DNA of 64,000 bases from an uncultured Oscillibacter sp. (lineage in GTDB: Bacteria; Bacillota; Clostridia; Oscillospirales; Oscillospiraceae), in the NCBI GenBank assembly GCA_910576845.1, contig CAJTJA010000001.1:62001-126000 (forward strand). The letters are read 5' to 3'. Below, piece after piece: positions 25,289-33,948 of the stretch (position 1 is the first letter of the stretch; each line of letters begins with the position of its first letter). A program made the position numbers and the translations under genes. The notes beneath the pieces were generated by a model. It was not told the DNA's origin, did no database searches, and was given only the letters and a program-made list of their open reading frames with translations.

Positions 25289-26632
25289 TCAGTTGTCTCC
25301 GGAAATCCACTCTCTGGCAATCAGGCTGAAGGCTGTCCGAACCTCTTCCGCCGTCATTGCGTGCTCCCACGGGGGATTCTCCGGCAGCTCAGCTGTATAT
25401 ATAACAGCGCTCTGCCGGCTGAGGGAGAAGCGATTGCCCCGCGTGGCCCGAATCTCCCTTCCGGAGCCGGTAAGAGTGGTAATCCGAAGAATGGCGGCGC
25501 CCCGTATTCCATCCTCGCCGACAACATAAAAGGTGACGCTGGAATCGCCGCCGGAACCGCTCCGCTCCGCTTCCACCCGGCCCGCCCAAGTCTCCGGTGT
25601 TTGAAGATACCAGCCGTCCTCTACACAGTGATAGGTACTGACCGCCGTCTCCCCCATACCGTCCAGGCCGAAGACCCGCCAGTCCACCCGTTGGAAAGGC
25701 GCCGTCCCGTCAGGCGAAAACGGAACCGGAACTTCCGTCAAACCATCGCCGTTAATGTCCATAGGATAGAGGCTGTAAAACGGGGCTATCTCCCCCGAAA
25801 CACCGGTGGCCTCAGAAAGCACAATGTTGGTCAGCTCCCCGTTGCGCACAGCCAGAATATCAGTGACCGCCCCAGACTGCTCCGTCACGCCGGTGACAAA
25901 AAGGGCAAACTCACCCGCTTTCAATTTCCCGGCGTTCAGCCTGCCGTGCTGGCTCAGCTCCGCCATGGTAATGGAAATCCTGGCCGGAGACTGCGCTGTC
26001 AGGCCACCCTCCTGCCAGTCATAGTAATCGGCCACGCCCTCTCCCTCCTCGTCGGCATGGAGAACCACCAGCTCCTGAAGGCCGTCGCCATCCAGATCGG
26101 CGCTGGCATATCGGACATAGCTGACGCTGCGCAAAAGCTCTTTCGTGCCGGCAGGGGTCAGTGCATAGACCGACAGGGCCTGGAGCTCCGCGTTCACCCG
26201 CCAGCCCACAATCAGCTCCGTCTGCCCGTCGCCATCCATATCGCTGTATACAATGCTGTATACCGACGCTCCGCTGCCCTCAATCACGGCGGACTGCTCA
26301 TAACGGTTTTCCCTCACCGAGAAAATATAAATTTTCAAAGGCCGTTCATCCTCCGCCTTGCGGAAAAAGGCCACCGCTTCCTGCTGGCCGTCCCCGTCCA
26401 GATCGGTCAGCTGAACAGGCTGAATATTGGTGCCGGAAGTAGGCGCGGCATACTCCGCGCCGTCCTCCAAAATGGCATTCAGCTGGCCGTTCAACTCCGT
26501 ATATTTGGCAGGCAGTTCCGGGAGGGCGTAGAGCTCTTCCGGACTAAATTCAATGGCAAAGCCGCTGCAGCCGCCAAGAGCCATTGACAGCAATACTGCC
26601 ACCGCCAAGATTTGTATCTTCCTTCCCATCAC
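25289..26632 (-). CDS. VCBS/FG-GAP repeat lipoprotein
   Basis: 447 residues with a lipoprotein signal (ILAVAVLLSMALGGC; Cys near residue 22). The exported part carries at least four Asp-rich calcium-loop motifs: DLDGDGQ, DMDGDGQ, DLDGDGL and DINGDGL, spaced 50 to 130 residues apart, as in FG-GAP/VCBS beta-propeller-like repeats. It lies 63 bases ahead of a response regulator and kinase on the same strand and is probably their operon partner. A surface sensor or accessory role is inferred. A MITE-like repeat lies in its upstream region. Confidence 0.82.
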   Translation of the reverse strand: MMGRKIQILAVAVLLSMALGGCSGFAIEFSPEELYALPELPAKYTELNGQLNAILEDGAEYAAPTSGTNIQPVQLTDLDGDGQQEAVAFFRKAEDERPLKIYIFSVRENRYEQSAVIEGSGASVYSIVYSDMDGDGQTELIVGWRVNAELQALSVYALTPAGTKELLRSVSYVRYASADLDGDGLQELVVLHADEEGEGVADYYDWQEGGLTAQSPARISITMAELSQHGRLNAGKLKAGEFALFVTGVTEQSGAVTDILAVRNGELTNIVLSEATGVSGEIAPFYSLYPMDINGDGLTEVPVPFSPDGTAPFQRVDWRVFGLDGMGETAVSTYHCVEDGWYLQTPETWAGRVEAERSGSGGDSSVTFYVVGEDGIRGAAILRITTLTGSGREIRATRGNRFSLSRQSAVIYTAELPENPPWEHAMTAEEVRTAFSLIAREWISGDN

Positions 26633-26788
26633 GCCGCCTCCCTTGCCGGTGAAGTTTCAATAAGCGTTTCTTCAACTGGATTTTGAAAGCCGCAGCTGAT
26701 ACAGCCAACATAGTTGAAAAGAAATATTGCCTTCTTCTCAACCGGCGGACCAAAGGTTCGCCGGGGCGCAGAGCGCCCATGCGTTTCC

Positions 26789-26892
26789 TATAAAGTCAAG
26801 CATAGAAAGCCACTGATGCGGCCTGCGGCGTTCTAAAACAGCGCCGCATGGAAAAGAATCTTTTGGATTCTTTTCACCCGTGCTGACTATAT
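26789..26892. repeat. MITE-like intergenic repeat, family 2 copy 2
   Basis: Ends TATAAAGTCAAGCAT and TGCTGACTATATTA (whose complement is TAATATAGTCAGCA) are imperfect inverted repeats. The interior contains GCGGCG...CGCCGC and AAAGAATCTTTTGGATTCTTT hairpins. Same organisation as 2202-2311. Confidence 0.5.
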
Positions 26893-26894
26893 TA

Positions 26895-27499
26895 CATCGC
26901 TAAGCCGCCTTGTCCAGCAAAAGCCTCCCTGACCCGCCAGTCCATTAATCTTAATATTGTATCATATCACAACTTCCGTCATTTGGGTAGTATTTCTTCA
27001 CTTGATTTTTGCCTTGGTGCAATGTTGCCTTCACCGGTACGGACCTGAGCCGGGAGATCAAAGTACTCCTGTGCCTCCCAAACCGCACAGGTGGTAAAGC
27101 CGAGATTCAGCAGTCCCAAGACGGGCGGGGAGCCTCCGGCATTTTCTGTGCGGCTCCTGCCCAGGGAAACGGACCGCTGTGGCTCAGTCCGGCCGGAACG
27201 GAGACCCTGCTGACGCTGCCGGCACTGCTGCGGCTCAGAAAGCGGAAAACGTCACAAGCAGCCCAACTCACTGCTTTCGTCAAAGCGCAAATAATACAGA
27301 GAGGACTGTCGAATATTGACAATCCTCTCTGTATTTTGACAGAATCCCCTTTGCTGCCGCACAGGTTCAATATTTCGCCTGACACCGAGAGACGCCAAAA
27401 GGTTTCGGCGTTGATTCCTTCGATTGCCAAGGAACAATAAACCTGTCAAAAGGCGGCTGATCTGAAACCACAGCGGTATTCCCAAAAGCTTTTGGCTCC
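26895..27499. other. Intergenic region with inverted repeats, no supported gene
   Basis: About 600 bases. AATACAGAGAGGA (27293-27305) pairs with TCCTCTCTGTATT (27324-27336). TTTTGACAG (27334-27342) and CTGTCAAAA (27442-27450) form a wider inverted pair enclosing about 100 bases. Reading frames here lack ribosome sites and recognisable domains. Confidence 0.45.
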
Positions 27500-28549
27500 T
27501 CAAGAAAAATGCCGGGCCTTCTTTTGCGGCAGCGCTGTCGGAAGAGGAGGAAGGACCCGCTCTTTCAGATAAATCTCCTTCAGGCACTTTCCCACCTGTT
27601 CCAAGCTCCGGGACTCTGCCACCGCCCGTCCCGCAGAAGTAATATCCCGCAGCGTTCCGTCCAACAGGTCCGATACAATTCGTTGAAATCCGTCGTTATC
27701 CGACGTTTTGTATACATTTTCTCCGTCTTGCAGCCAGCCTCCGTAAACAGGAATGTCGCGCAGCACGGTAGGGATGCCGCAGGCTAAGGCCTCCAGTACC
27801 ACAATCCCCTCTGTTTCCTCATGGCTGAGGAAGGCAAAAACATCCGCTCCCTGATATGCCTCCCGCAATTTCTCCCGGTCTACATAACCGGGGAAAAGCA
27901 CGTTGGCAGGGGCATGCTGAATCGCCTGCGCAATCTCCTGGGGAATCAGCTTTGGATTTGTCCAGCCGAACCAGATGAAACGGACATCGGGCAGCCGCTC
28001 TGCCAAATCCAGGAACTCAGTCACTCCTTTTCTGGCAATGGTGTGCCCCACAGAAACCACCACTTTTTCCTCCCTTCCCAGTCCATACCGGGCACGGAAG
28101 GCCGCCCGGGCCGCAGAGTCGGGCTTAAAGAAGCCGGTGTCCACGCCGTTGGAGATGCTGTACACCGGTTTTTTCAGGCCATAGCCCTCCAGAAGCTGCT
28201 TAGAATACTCCGTGGGGGTCAGCACCACATCTCCCAGGCTGTAGCAGAAGGTAATCCACCGCTTGAACAGCGGGGCCAAAGCATTGGAGCCCTTAAAGGA
28301 GGAGCGGAAATCCTCCATGGTGGAATGCCCGTACCAAATCACCTTCCGTCCCCGGAGCTTTGCCCCCAAGGCGGCAAACACAGAATCCGGGAGAATGGTG
28401 TTCACATGGACGGCAGCGGCATCCTGGGTCCAGCGGTCCGTGGTTGGCACGCCGGAGCGCCGGAGACACTCCCGCTGGTGGCGGATAGCCTGTCCCACGC
28501 CGCTCCGGCCAACAAGCTTTTCCCCGCCGCTGTAAATGTAGATTTTCAT
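27500..28549 (-). CDS. Group 4 glycosyltransferase, probable glycolipid synthesis
   Basis: 349 residues, GT-B fold. The N-terminal domain begins MKIYIYSGGEKLVGRSGVG and the C-terminal GT4 domain has ISNGVDTGFF, VVSVGHTIARKGV and the nucleotide-sugar ligand segment LSHEETEGIVVLEALACGIPTVLRD with the EGxxxxEAxxxG pattern. It resembles diacylglycerol glucosyltransferases that elongate membrane glycolipids. AGAGGAGC precedes the ATG. It lies in the same orientation as a TVP38 gene and a second GT4 gene, though a repeat element interrupts the cassette. The acceptor is inferred. Confidence 0.85.
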   Translation of the reverse strand: MKIYIYSGGEKLVGRSGVGQAIRHQRECLRRSGVPTTDRWTQDAAAVHVNTILPDSVFAALGAKLRGRKVIWYGHSTMEDFRSSFKGSNALAPLFKRWITFCYSLGDVVLTPTEYSKQLLEGYGLKKPVYSISNGVDTGFFKPDSAARAAFRARYGLGREEKVVVSVGHTIARKGVTEFLDLAERLPDVRFIWFGWTNPKLIPQEIAQAIQHAPANVLFPGYVDREKLREAYQGADVFAFLSHEETEGIVVLEALACGIPTVLRDIPVYGGWLQDGENVYKTSDNDGFQRIVSDLLDGTLRDITSAGRAVAESRSLEQVGKCLKEIYLKERVLPPLPTALPQKKARHFS

Positions 28550-28840
28550 GGCGTCAGCTCCTCTTGCTTTTGATATGGTTTGGTAAAATGACCCGCAAGA
28601 AGCCGCGGGAGCCCTCCGCCGCAGTTAAGCAGCAGCGGTGGGGAGAGGAAGAAGGAGCGGGCGGAGCTTCTTCTAACGGCTAACGGCGCCCCCTGTTCTC
28701 CGGCCGGCGGCCTGCCTGTTTTGGCAATCGTTTTCCGATTTTGGGTGCACAAATCCAAGCAGACGGTTTGTCCGCTTTTTCATGTTCCCATAAAATCAAT
28801 TGTTCCGCAAAACCGTCGTTTTATAACGGCATTATTTTCT

Positions 28841-29004
28841 TAGAGGGTGTCTTCAAACTCCCGGAATGCTGGATTTGGGCATATTTTTTCGTCAGGCAAG
28901 GCGCTTTGGCGCAGAAATCCTGACGGATTTCAAGCCGAAGCAGCGCAGCACGGTGGAAAAAGATATTCTAAAACAGCGTTTTGGGTGTTTGGAGACACCC
29001 TCTA
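28841..29004. repeat. MITE-like element A, family 1
   Basis: 164 bases bounded by TAGAGGGTGTCTTCAAAC and GTTTGGAGACACCCTCTA, inverted repeats matching at 17 of 18 positions and beginning with TA. Interior hairpin GTCAGG...CCTGAC. It has no coding capacity. Its right end is five bases from the TVP38 stop codon. Confidence 0.72.
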
Positions 29005-29009
29005 GCGCG

Positions 29010-29609
29010 TCAGCCGGGAAACAGCACCTTCCAAAGGGCCACCAGGCCCATGCTGTAAAGAGCGATGTTAAAGGGCTTTCCCAGAAGAATAATGGCAGTA
29101 TAGCGCCGCCATGTCATACTGGTAGTGCCTGCCAGATAGCACAGAAAGTCGTCCGGGGCAATAGGCAGGAAGATGGACCAGAAAAACAGCTTGGCAAAGC
29201 GGTCCCGCTTCTCCGTCCAGGCATCGTATTTCTGAATGGTCTTCTCCGAAAACAGCAGATACAGCAAGGGCCGCCCACAGTTCTTCGCCACGGCAAAGGC
29301 CAGCAGGGAACCGATGCAGATGCCCACATAGTTATACGTAAAACCCCAGATAGGCCCAAAGAGGATCACTCCCACCAGGCAGCCCAGGCCACCCGGCAAA
29401 ATGGGAACCACTACCTGCACCGCCTGAAAGACGGTGAAAAGCAGAGCGCCGGCAGGCCCCCATTTAGTCACCAGATCCTGAAGCTTCTCCTGGGATGTCA
29501 ATACCCCTGTCTGCCATCCCCAGACCGCCACTGCCACGCAGACCACAAAGCCTGCCAGCGACACTGCCTGTAAGGCCCGTTTTTCAATAGGAACCGCCTG
29601 CTGATTCAT
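29010..29609 (-). CDS. TVP38/TMEM64 (DedA-like) membrane protein
   Basis: 199 residues, about six hydrophobic segments. The SNARE-associated/VTT domain shows VVVPILPGGLGCLVGVILFGPIWGF (about residues 66-90) and the F-R-x-x-P-like motif IFLPIAPDDFLCYLAGTT near 143-160. DedA/TMEM64 proteins act in lipid scrambling or lipid-carrier traffic. It overlaps the upstream GT4 gene by four bases, which fits a role in moving or placing a glycolipid product. Confidence 0.88.
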   Translation of the reverse strand: MNQQAVPIEKRALQAVSLAGFVVCVAVAVWGWQTGVLTSQEKLQDLVTKWGPAGALLFTVFQAVQVVVPILPGGLGCLVGVILFGPIWGFTYNYVGICIGSLLAFAVAKNCGRPLLYLLFSEKTIQKYDAWTEKRDRFAKLFFWSIFLPIAPDDFLCYLAGTTSMTWRRYTAIILLGKPFNIALYSMGLVALWKVLFPG

Positions 29610-30778
29610 GCCGGTATCCTCCGTAGAGCGTTTCGCTCAGCCTGCTCGAAATAAATAGCCTCCACCCGCTCCGCAAACCGCTGAGCAGAGTACTCCTCCC
29701 CCGTCTCCCGGGCACAGCGCCGCAACGCCTCCCACTGATGGGGCTTCGAAAGAAAGCCGTTCAGCTTTTGGCGGAAATCCTCTTCGTCGTGGTACTGCCA
29801 GCCGTTTTCTCCATCCCGGACCACCCCCAGCAAACAGGGGTCCGCACGGCACAGCACCGGCACACCGGCAGCCAAAGCCTCGGCGTAGGTCAAGCCCTGG
29901 GTCTCACTGGTGGAAGCGCTGACAAAAACGTCTCCCAGCTGATACCACTCGGCCACCTGCTCCGCCGGAACCATACCTGCAAAGACCACATCCGGAGCGG
30001 TCAGCCCCAAGCCTGCGGCCACGCTTTCCAGCCGTTTGCGGTCCGGACCGTCCCCCACCAAAAGAAGGGTGACTGCTTCCTGCCCCATTTCTGCCCGGAA
30101 GCGCAGCAGCTCATCCACACCTTTCTCCTCGGCCAAGCGGCCCACAAAAACCAGAACGGTCCGATCCTGGGGAATCTCCAGGCTGGCCCGGAGCACCGCG
30201 CTCCGAAGGGGGTCCGGCTCACCCCGGAAGCGCCGCAGATCAATTCCCGAGGGAATCACAAAAACGGGCTTCCGCACGCCATAGCCCTGGAGCAGCATCC
30301 GCACTTTTCCGGTGGGAGCGATCAGGCAGTCTGTGTGAGAGGCGGCCCACCGCGTAAAAACCGCAGCGGCTTTCTTGCCGAAATGGACGCTGGGGGAAAA
30401 ATAGTGCGTGTAATCTTCATATACCGTATGGTAAGTATGGACCAGAGGAATGTCCAGCGCCTCGGCAATGCGCCGGGCCAGAAAAAAGGTGGAAAACTCA
30501 CACTGAGAATGGACCACCTCGGGTCCCCATTCCACAATCTCCTGCACCCAGCGGCCGGCCAGCGCCGTCCGCAGCCGCGCCCCCGGATAAACCAGGCCCG
30601 CCGCCACAGAGCCAAGATACGTTACGCCGTCCCGCTCATAAGAACGGGTGCTTTGAGACAGGGTGAGAACCCGGACCTCATGGCCCCGGAGTTCCAGCTC
30701 CCTCCGAAGATTTTTGACTGAGGTGACCACACCGTTCACCGCAGGGATGTACCAGTCGGATGTAATTAAAATTTTCAT
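29606..30778 (-). CDS. Group 4 glycosyltransferase, diacylglycerol glucosyltransferase-like
   Basis: 390 residues from the ATG at 30778, which has GAGG six bases upstream; the frame extends to 30838 without a better site. It starts MKILITSDWYIPAVNGVVTSVKNL and includes HTYHTVYEDYTHYF, IPSGIDLRRF, LVFVGRLAEEKGVDELL and SASTSETQGLTYAEALAAG, the pattern of 1,2-diacylglycerol 3-glucosyltransferases (GT4). It probably makes the first glycolipid that the 27500 enzyme could extend. Substrate is an inference. Confidence 0.87.
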   Translation of the reverse strand: MKILITSDWYIPAVNGVVTSVKNLRRELELRGHEVRVLTLSQSTRSYERDGVTYLGSVAAGLVYPGARLRTALAGRWVQEIVEWGPEVVHSQCEFSTFFLARRIAEALDIPLVHTYHTVYEDYTHYFSPSVHFGKKAAAVFTRWAASHTDCLIAPTGKVRMLLQGYGVRKPVFVIPSGIDLRRFRGEPDPLRSAVLRASLEIPQDRTVLVFVGRLAEEKGVDELLRFRAEMGQEAVTLLLVGDGPDRKRLESVAAGLGLTAPDVVFAGMVPAEQVAEWYQLGDVFVSASTSETQGLTYAEALAAGVPVLCRADPCLLGVVRDGENGWQYHDEEDFRQKLNGFLSKPHQWEALRRCARETGEEYSAQRFAERVEAIYFEQAERNALRRIPA

Positions 30779-30963
30779 GGCAAGCCTCGATTCTCTTGTT
30801 TCAAATATATTACGAAATAGAGGGGAAAGATTCTTCACCGGATTCTAAAAAATATTTCCTCCTGTACCATTGTACTATCGTATTAAATATAATAATACAG
30901 TTGATACAGCTTGTCAAGCCTTCAGGCAAAGAAACTTCTTTCAAATGCCGCCCTTTTTCTTAA

Positions 30964-31118
30964 GAGCCTGTTTGAAATCTCCAGATACGCCGGACAGACG
31001 GAAATTCGGGGCCACTCAAGGGAAATTTTTGCGGGCTGACGCCTGCAAAACAATTTAAGCGCGGGGCGGCAGGAAACGGCACGCTCAGACAGTGTGCTTG
31101 GGAATTTCAAACAGGCCC
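30964..31118. repeat. MITE-like element B, family 1
   Basis: About 155 bases with inverted ends GAGCCTGTTTGAAATCTCC and GGGAATTTCAAACAGGCCC; GCCTGTTTGAAAT is shared exactly. No coding capacity. Confidence 0.65.
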
Positions 31119-31444
31119 AAAGAAACGGACCCGGCCTGTTCGTAAGCATACACCAATTATTGAAAAAGAAAGTTACAAAAAAAGTACAATTTTGTAATTT
31201 TCCGTTATTCTTCTGCATAGCTCCATTACTTGCAGCAATCATAACAAAGAAATCTTTCCAGCTTCTTTCTAAAATCTGACAGTACTGAAAGATTTAAGCC
31301 TCTTGGTCTTGTCTCTTATTTAAAAAGTGTGAATACGCCCAAGCGGCGGCCAAGCATTCGCTGAATCACCGGCAGGAAAATTTTTCATTTATCAACGCAG
31401 CTATGTTCCGAAATTCCGCCGGATTGCAAGAACTCCGCCGCTTC
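31119..31444. other. AT-rich intergenic stretch without a gene
   Basis: This 326-base stretch is richer in A and T than its surroundings and has no convincing frame, RNA gene or promoter that I can support. It lies between two repeat elements. Confidence 0.4.
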
Positions 31445-31611
31445 TTAGGGCCTGTTCACATAAGGCCAAACACACATCTTTCCGGCAAATTTTGCCGTCT
31501 GCGGCGTTAAAAATTTTTGACGCACGCCAGTGCGCCTGCAAGTTTTTGCCTTGCAGCCGGCGAAAATTTGCTCGAAAATCTGCGCATTTATCTTATGTGA
31601 ACAGGCCCTAA
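31445..31611. repeat. MITE-like element C, family 1, perfect 20-bp ends
   Basis: 167 bases. TTAGGGCCTGTTCACATAAG (31445-31464) is repeated exactly in inverse at 31592-31611. The interior includes CTGCAAG...CTTGCAG. This is the best preserved copy in the window. Confidence 0.8.
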
Positions 31612-31665
31612 CGGAAAATATCCTGAGGGGGCACTTTGATAATTCCAGAGGCCGCTTTAATGAAA

Positions 31666-31702
31666 CGGCTCCGCCGGTGAACCTGCGTTTACCGGCGGAG
31701 CC
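31666..31702. repeat. GC-rich hairpin between repeat C and the ABC operon end
   Basis: GGCTCCGCCGGT and ACCGGCGGAGCC are exact complements with an 11 to 13 base loop. It may be a second terminator for minus-strand transcripts, followed there by GTTTCATT. Confidence 0.5.
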
Positions 31703-31791
31703 TAAAGAGAGGGGTATTCCATTCTGATAAGCCCTTGCCTGGCAAGCAATCCGCACCCATCCGATATTCCGCCGGTTTTATAACAGACTCT

Positions 31792-31828
31792 AAGGCTTCG
31801 CCAGGCTCAGCGCTTGCCGAAGCCTTTT
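31792..31828 (-). terminator. Terminator-like hairpin after the BceB-type gene
   Basis: AAGGCTTCG (31792-31800) and CGAAGCCTT (31818-31826) pair exactly; it lies about 80 bases beyond the permease stop. The T tract is better on the plus strand, so direction is uncertain. Confidence 0.5.
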
Positions 31829-31905
31829 CTCCGCTTCCCAATCATTAAGGAGCGAACACCGCAGAGCTCCTCCCGTCGTCGGAACCGCCAAACGCCTTAT
31901 GTCCT

Positions 31906-33948
31906 CTAGGAAACGCTTCCGCCGACAATTCGGCTGTAGGCCCGAGCTGTCAAGACAAACACCAGGGCGTAAATCAGGCAGAACACCGCCAGCGTTCCCA
32001 CTGCGCAGAGGGCAAAAAGCTTCACATCAAACAGATTGAACAGCTCCAGCATTTTGGAGAGCATAGGAAAGGCCATAACCACATGGAGCGCCGCTGCCCC
32101 CAGGGGCAGGAAGAACACCAGCAGAATCTGGCTGTGAATAGACACATTGACCTCCTTCCGGCTCATGCCCACCTGCCGGAGAATCAAATAGCGCCGCTGG
32201 TCTTCATACCCCTCGGATATCTGCTTGTAATAAATAATCAGGACGGTCGCCAGCAAAAACAGGAGCCCCAGGAAGATGCCAAGGAACAGGAAACCGCCGT
32301 ACATGGTATAAAATTCCTGAGCATTGTCCTGTTTACTGGTGAAGCCCACGCCATCATCCCGTTGGCTGAGGATGTATACCAGGCTTTCCGTCTGGGCCAG
32401 CTTCTCCTGGTAGCCCTTCGCGGTCAGGTTCAGCTGAACCCGGAACTGCCGGGCGCTGCGGCTGGTGTCCAGGTCCATAATGCGCTCTGCCGTCTCCCGG
32501 TCGGAAACCACCAAAAACAGCCTTGAGTCCTCCGCGCCCAGCAAGGTGGTCGTGGCGTGGTGAATGACCTCCGTGATCTCCTCCCGGACGTGAAAGGGCA
32601 GCGCGGTCCGGTCGTCGTCCGCCGCCAGGGCGCCCTCAGGCGTGTCGGAGAAATAGGCGGAGATGGTAAAGTCCGCCGGGAAGCCCGGGAGGTTCCGGGG
32701 GCAGGCCAGGACCTCGTCGGGGGCCAGGATGACGTCTCTTCCGGTGAGACGGGCATAGTCCTCCGCCGTCACCACTTCCACTTCCGTCCGGGTGCAGTCC
32801 TGACCCAGGTTCAGGGCAATCTCGTCTCCCCGGATGCCGCAGTAGACCCAATAGCGGGTATAGTACCGGGATTCGGTGAAGCCCCCGGAGGCGCCGGCGG
32901 CGGCCTCCACTTCCCGCATGTGCTCCATGGGGTCCCCCGGCTGGTTCTCCAGGTCCTGGAGAAATTCAATGTCATAGGGGAACATCTCGTTCAGGGAATC
33001 CTCCAGGCCGATGTTCATGGCAATGGTGGTGGAGACCGTCACCAGCACCATGGTAGAGAGGATGCAGATACTGGCCAGACCCACGGCGTTCTGCTTCATC
33101 CGGTAGAGAAGGCCGGAGACAGCGGTGAAATGCCGGGTCTGATAGTAAAACTTCGGATTGGCCCGGAGGCGCTTCAAGACGGCAATGGACCCGGCGGTAA
33201 AAAGGCAGTAGGTTCCGATGATCACCAGGAACACGGCCCCGAAAAAGAGCACCATGGCCTCAATGGGATTCTTGGTAGTGATGGCAATGAAATAGCCTCC
33301 CCCCAGGGTCAGCACACCCAGAACCACCAGAATCCACTTTGTCCGAGGCTCCCGCTCCCCGGCGGAGGCGCTGCGGAGCAGCTCCACGGGCTTGGAGCGG
33401 CTGAGCGCCCAGAGATTTTTCAGCAGGGTGCAGAAAAACAGCACACCGAAGAGCACAACCGTTTCCCAGATGCCACGGAAGGAAATTTCCATTCCGAACT
33501 GGGCGGGAACCCGGGCCAGCTTCAGCAAGAGCAGAATAACGGCCTTGGAAAACAGGATTCCCAGCAGAATGCCTCCAACCAGGGTAACAGCGGTGCAGAA
33601 CAGGGTCTCCCACAGGCACATCCGGGCAATGTGCCTCTTTTCCAGTCCCAAGATGTTGTATAATCCCAACTCCCGCTGCCGCCGCTTCATGACGAAGCTG
33701 TTGGCATAGAGCAGAATGACCGCCGAGAGCAGCGCCGCCACAAAACAGCCCACCCCGGCAAAGGACTTGAGATACATGGCTCCCCGGACGTTGTCCAGGC
33801 CCTGGTTATATGCCAGGAACAGCAGGATGTAGTACATGGCCGCCGTCACCAAGCAGGAAAGCAGATAAGGCCCGTAAAAGCGTCCGTTTCGCACCAAATT
33901 CACCAGAGCCAGGCGGGGAAAAAAACCGGACTTACGCACGGGGCTCAC
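31906..33948 (-). CDS. BceB/FtsX-type ABC transporter permease
   Basis: 680 residues, the size of BceB proteins. Ten hydrophobic segments in the 1+... pattern: an early group near 20-40, 55-80, 110-135 and 155-175, a pair near 210-245, one near 290-310, a large extracytoplasmic domain of about 210 residues, then three C-terminal segments near 530-650. FtsX/MacB-like domains frame the long loop. In the family the loop binds bacitracin, nisin or related peptide-lipid II complexes, and the transporter both protects and signals. The gene overlaps the ATPase gene by 17 bases. Confidence 0.85.
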   Translation of the reverse strand: MSPVRKSGFFPRLALVNLVRNGRFYGPYLLSCLVTAAMYYILLFLAYNQGLDNVRGAMYLKSFAGVGCFVAALLSAVILLYANSFVMKRRQRELGLYNILGLEKRHIARMCLWETLFCTAVTLVGGILLGILFSKAVILLLLKLARVPAQFGMEISFRGIWETVVLFGVLFFCTLLKNLWALSRSKPVELLRSASAGEREPRTKWILVVLGVLTLGGGYFIAITTKNPIEAMVLFFGAVFLVIIGTYCLFTAGSIAVLKRLRANPKFYYQTRHFTAVSGLLYRMKQNAVGLASICILSTMVLVTVSTTIAMNIGLEDSLNEMFPYDIEFLQDLENQPGDPMEHMREVEAAAGASGGFTESRYYTRYWVYCGIRGDEIALNLGQDCTRTEVEVVTAEDYARLTGRDVILAPDEVLACPRNLPGFPADFTISAYFSDTPEGALAADDDRTALPFHVREEITEVIHHATTTLLGAEDSRLFLVVSDRETAERIMDLDTSRSARQFRVQLNLTAKGYQEKLAQTESLVYILSQRDDGVGFTSKQDNAQEFYTMYGGFLFLGIFLGLLFLLATVLIIYYKQISEGYEDQRRYLILRQVGMSRKEVNVSIHSQILLVFFLPLGAAALHVVMAFPMLSKMLELFNLFDVKLFALCAVGTLAVFCLIYALVFVLTARAYSRIVGGSVS

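Noticed and set aside
25361..26587. 408-codon plus-strand frame
   Set aside because: Antisense to the VCBS lipoprotein, which has a signal peptide and repeats.
27009..27440. 143-codon plus-strand frame in the 27-kb gap
   Set aside because: No ribosome site, no domain, and it runs across a strong inverted repeat.
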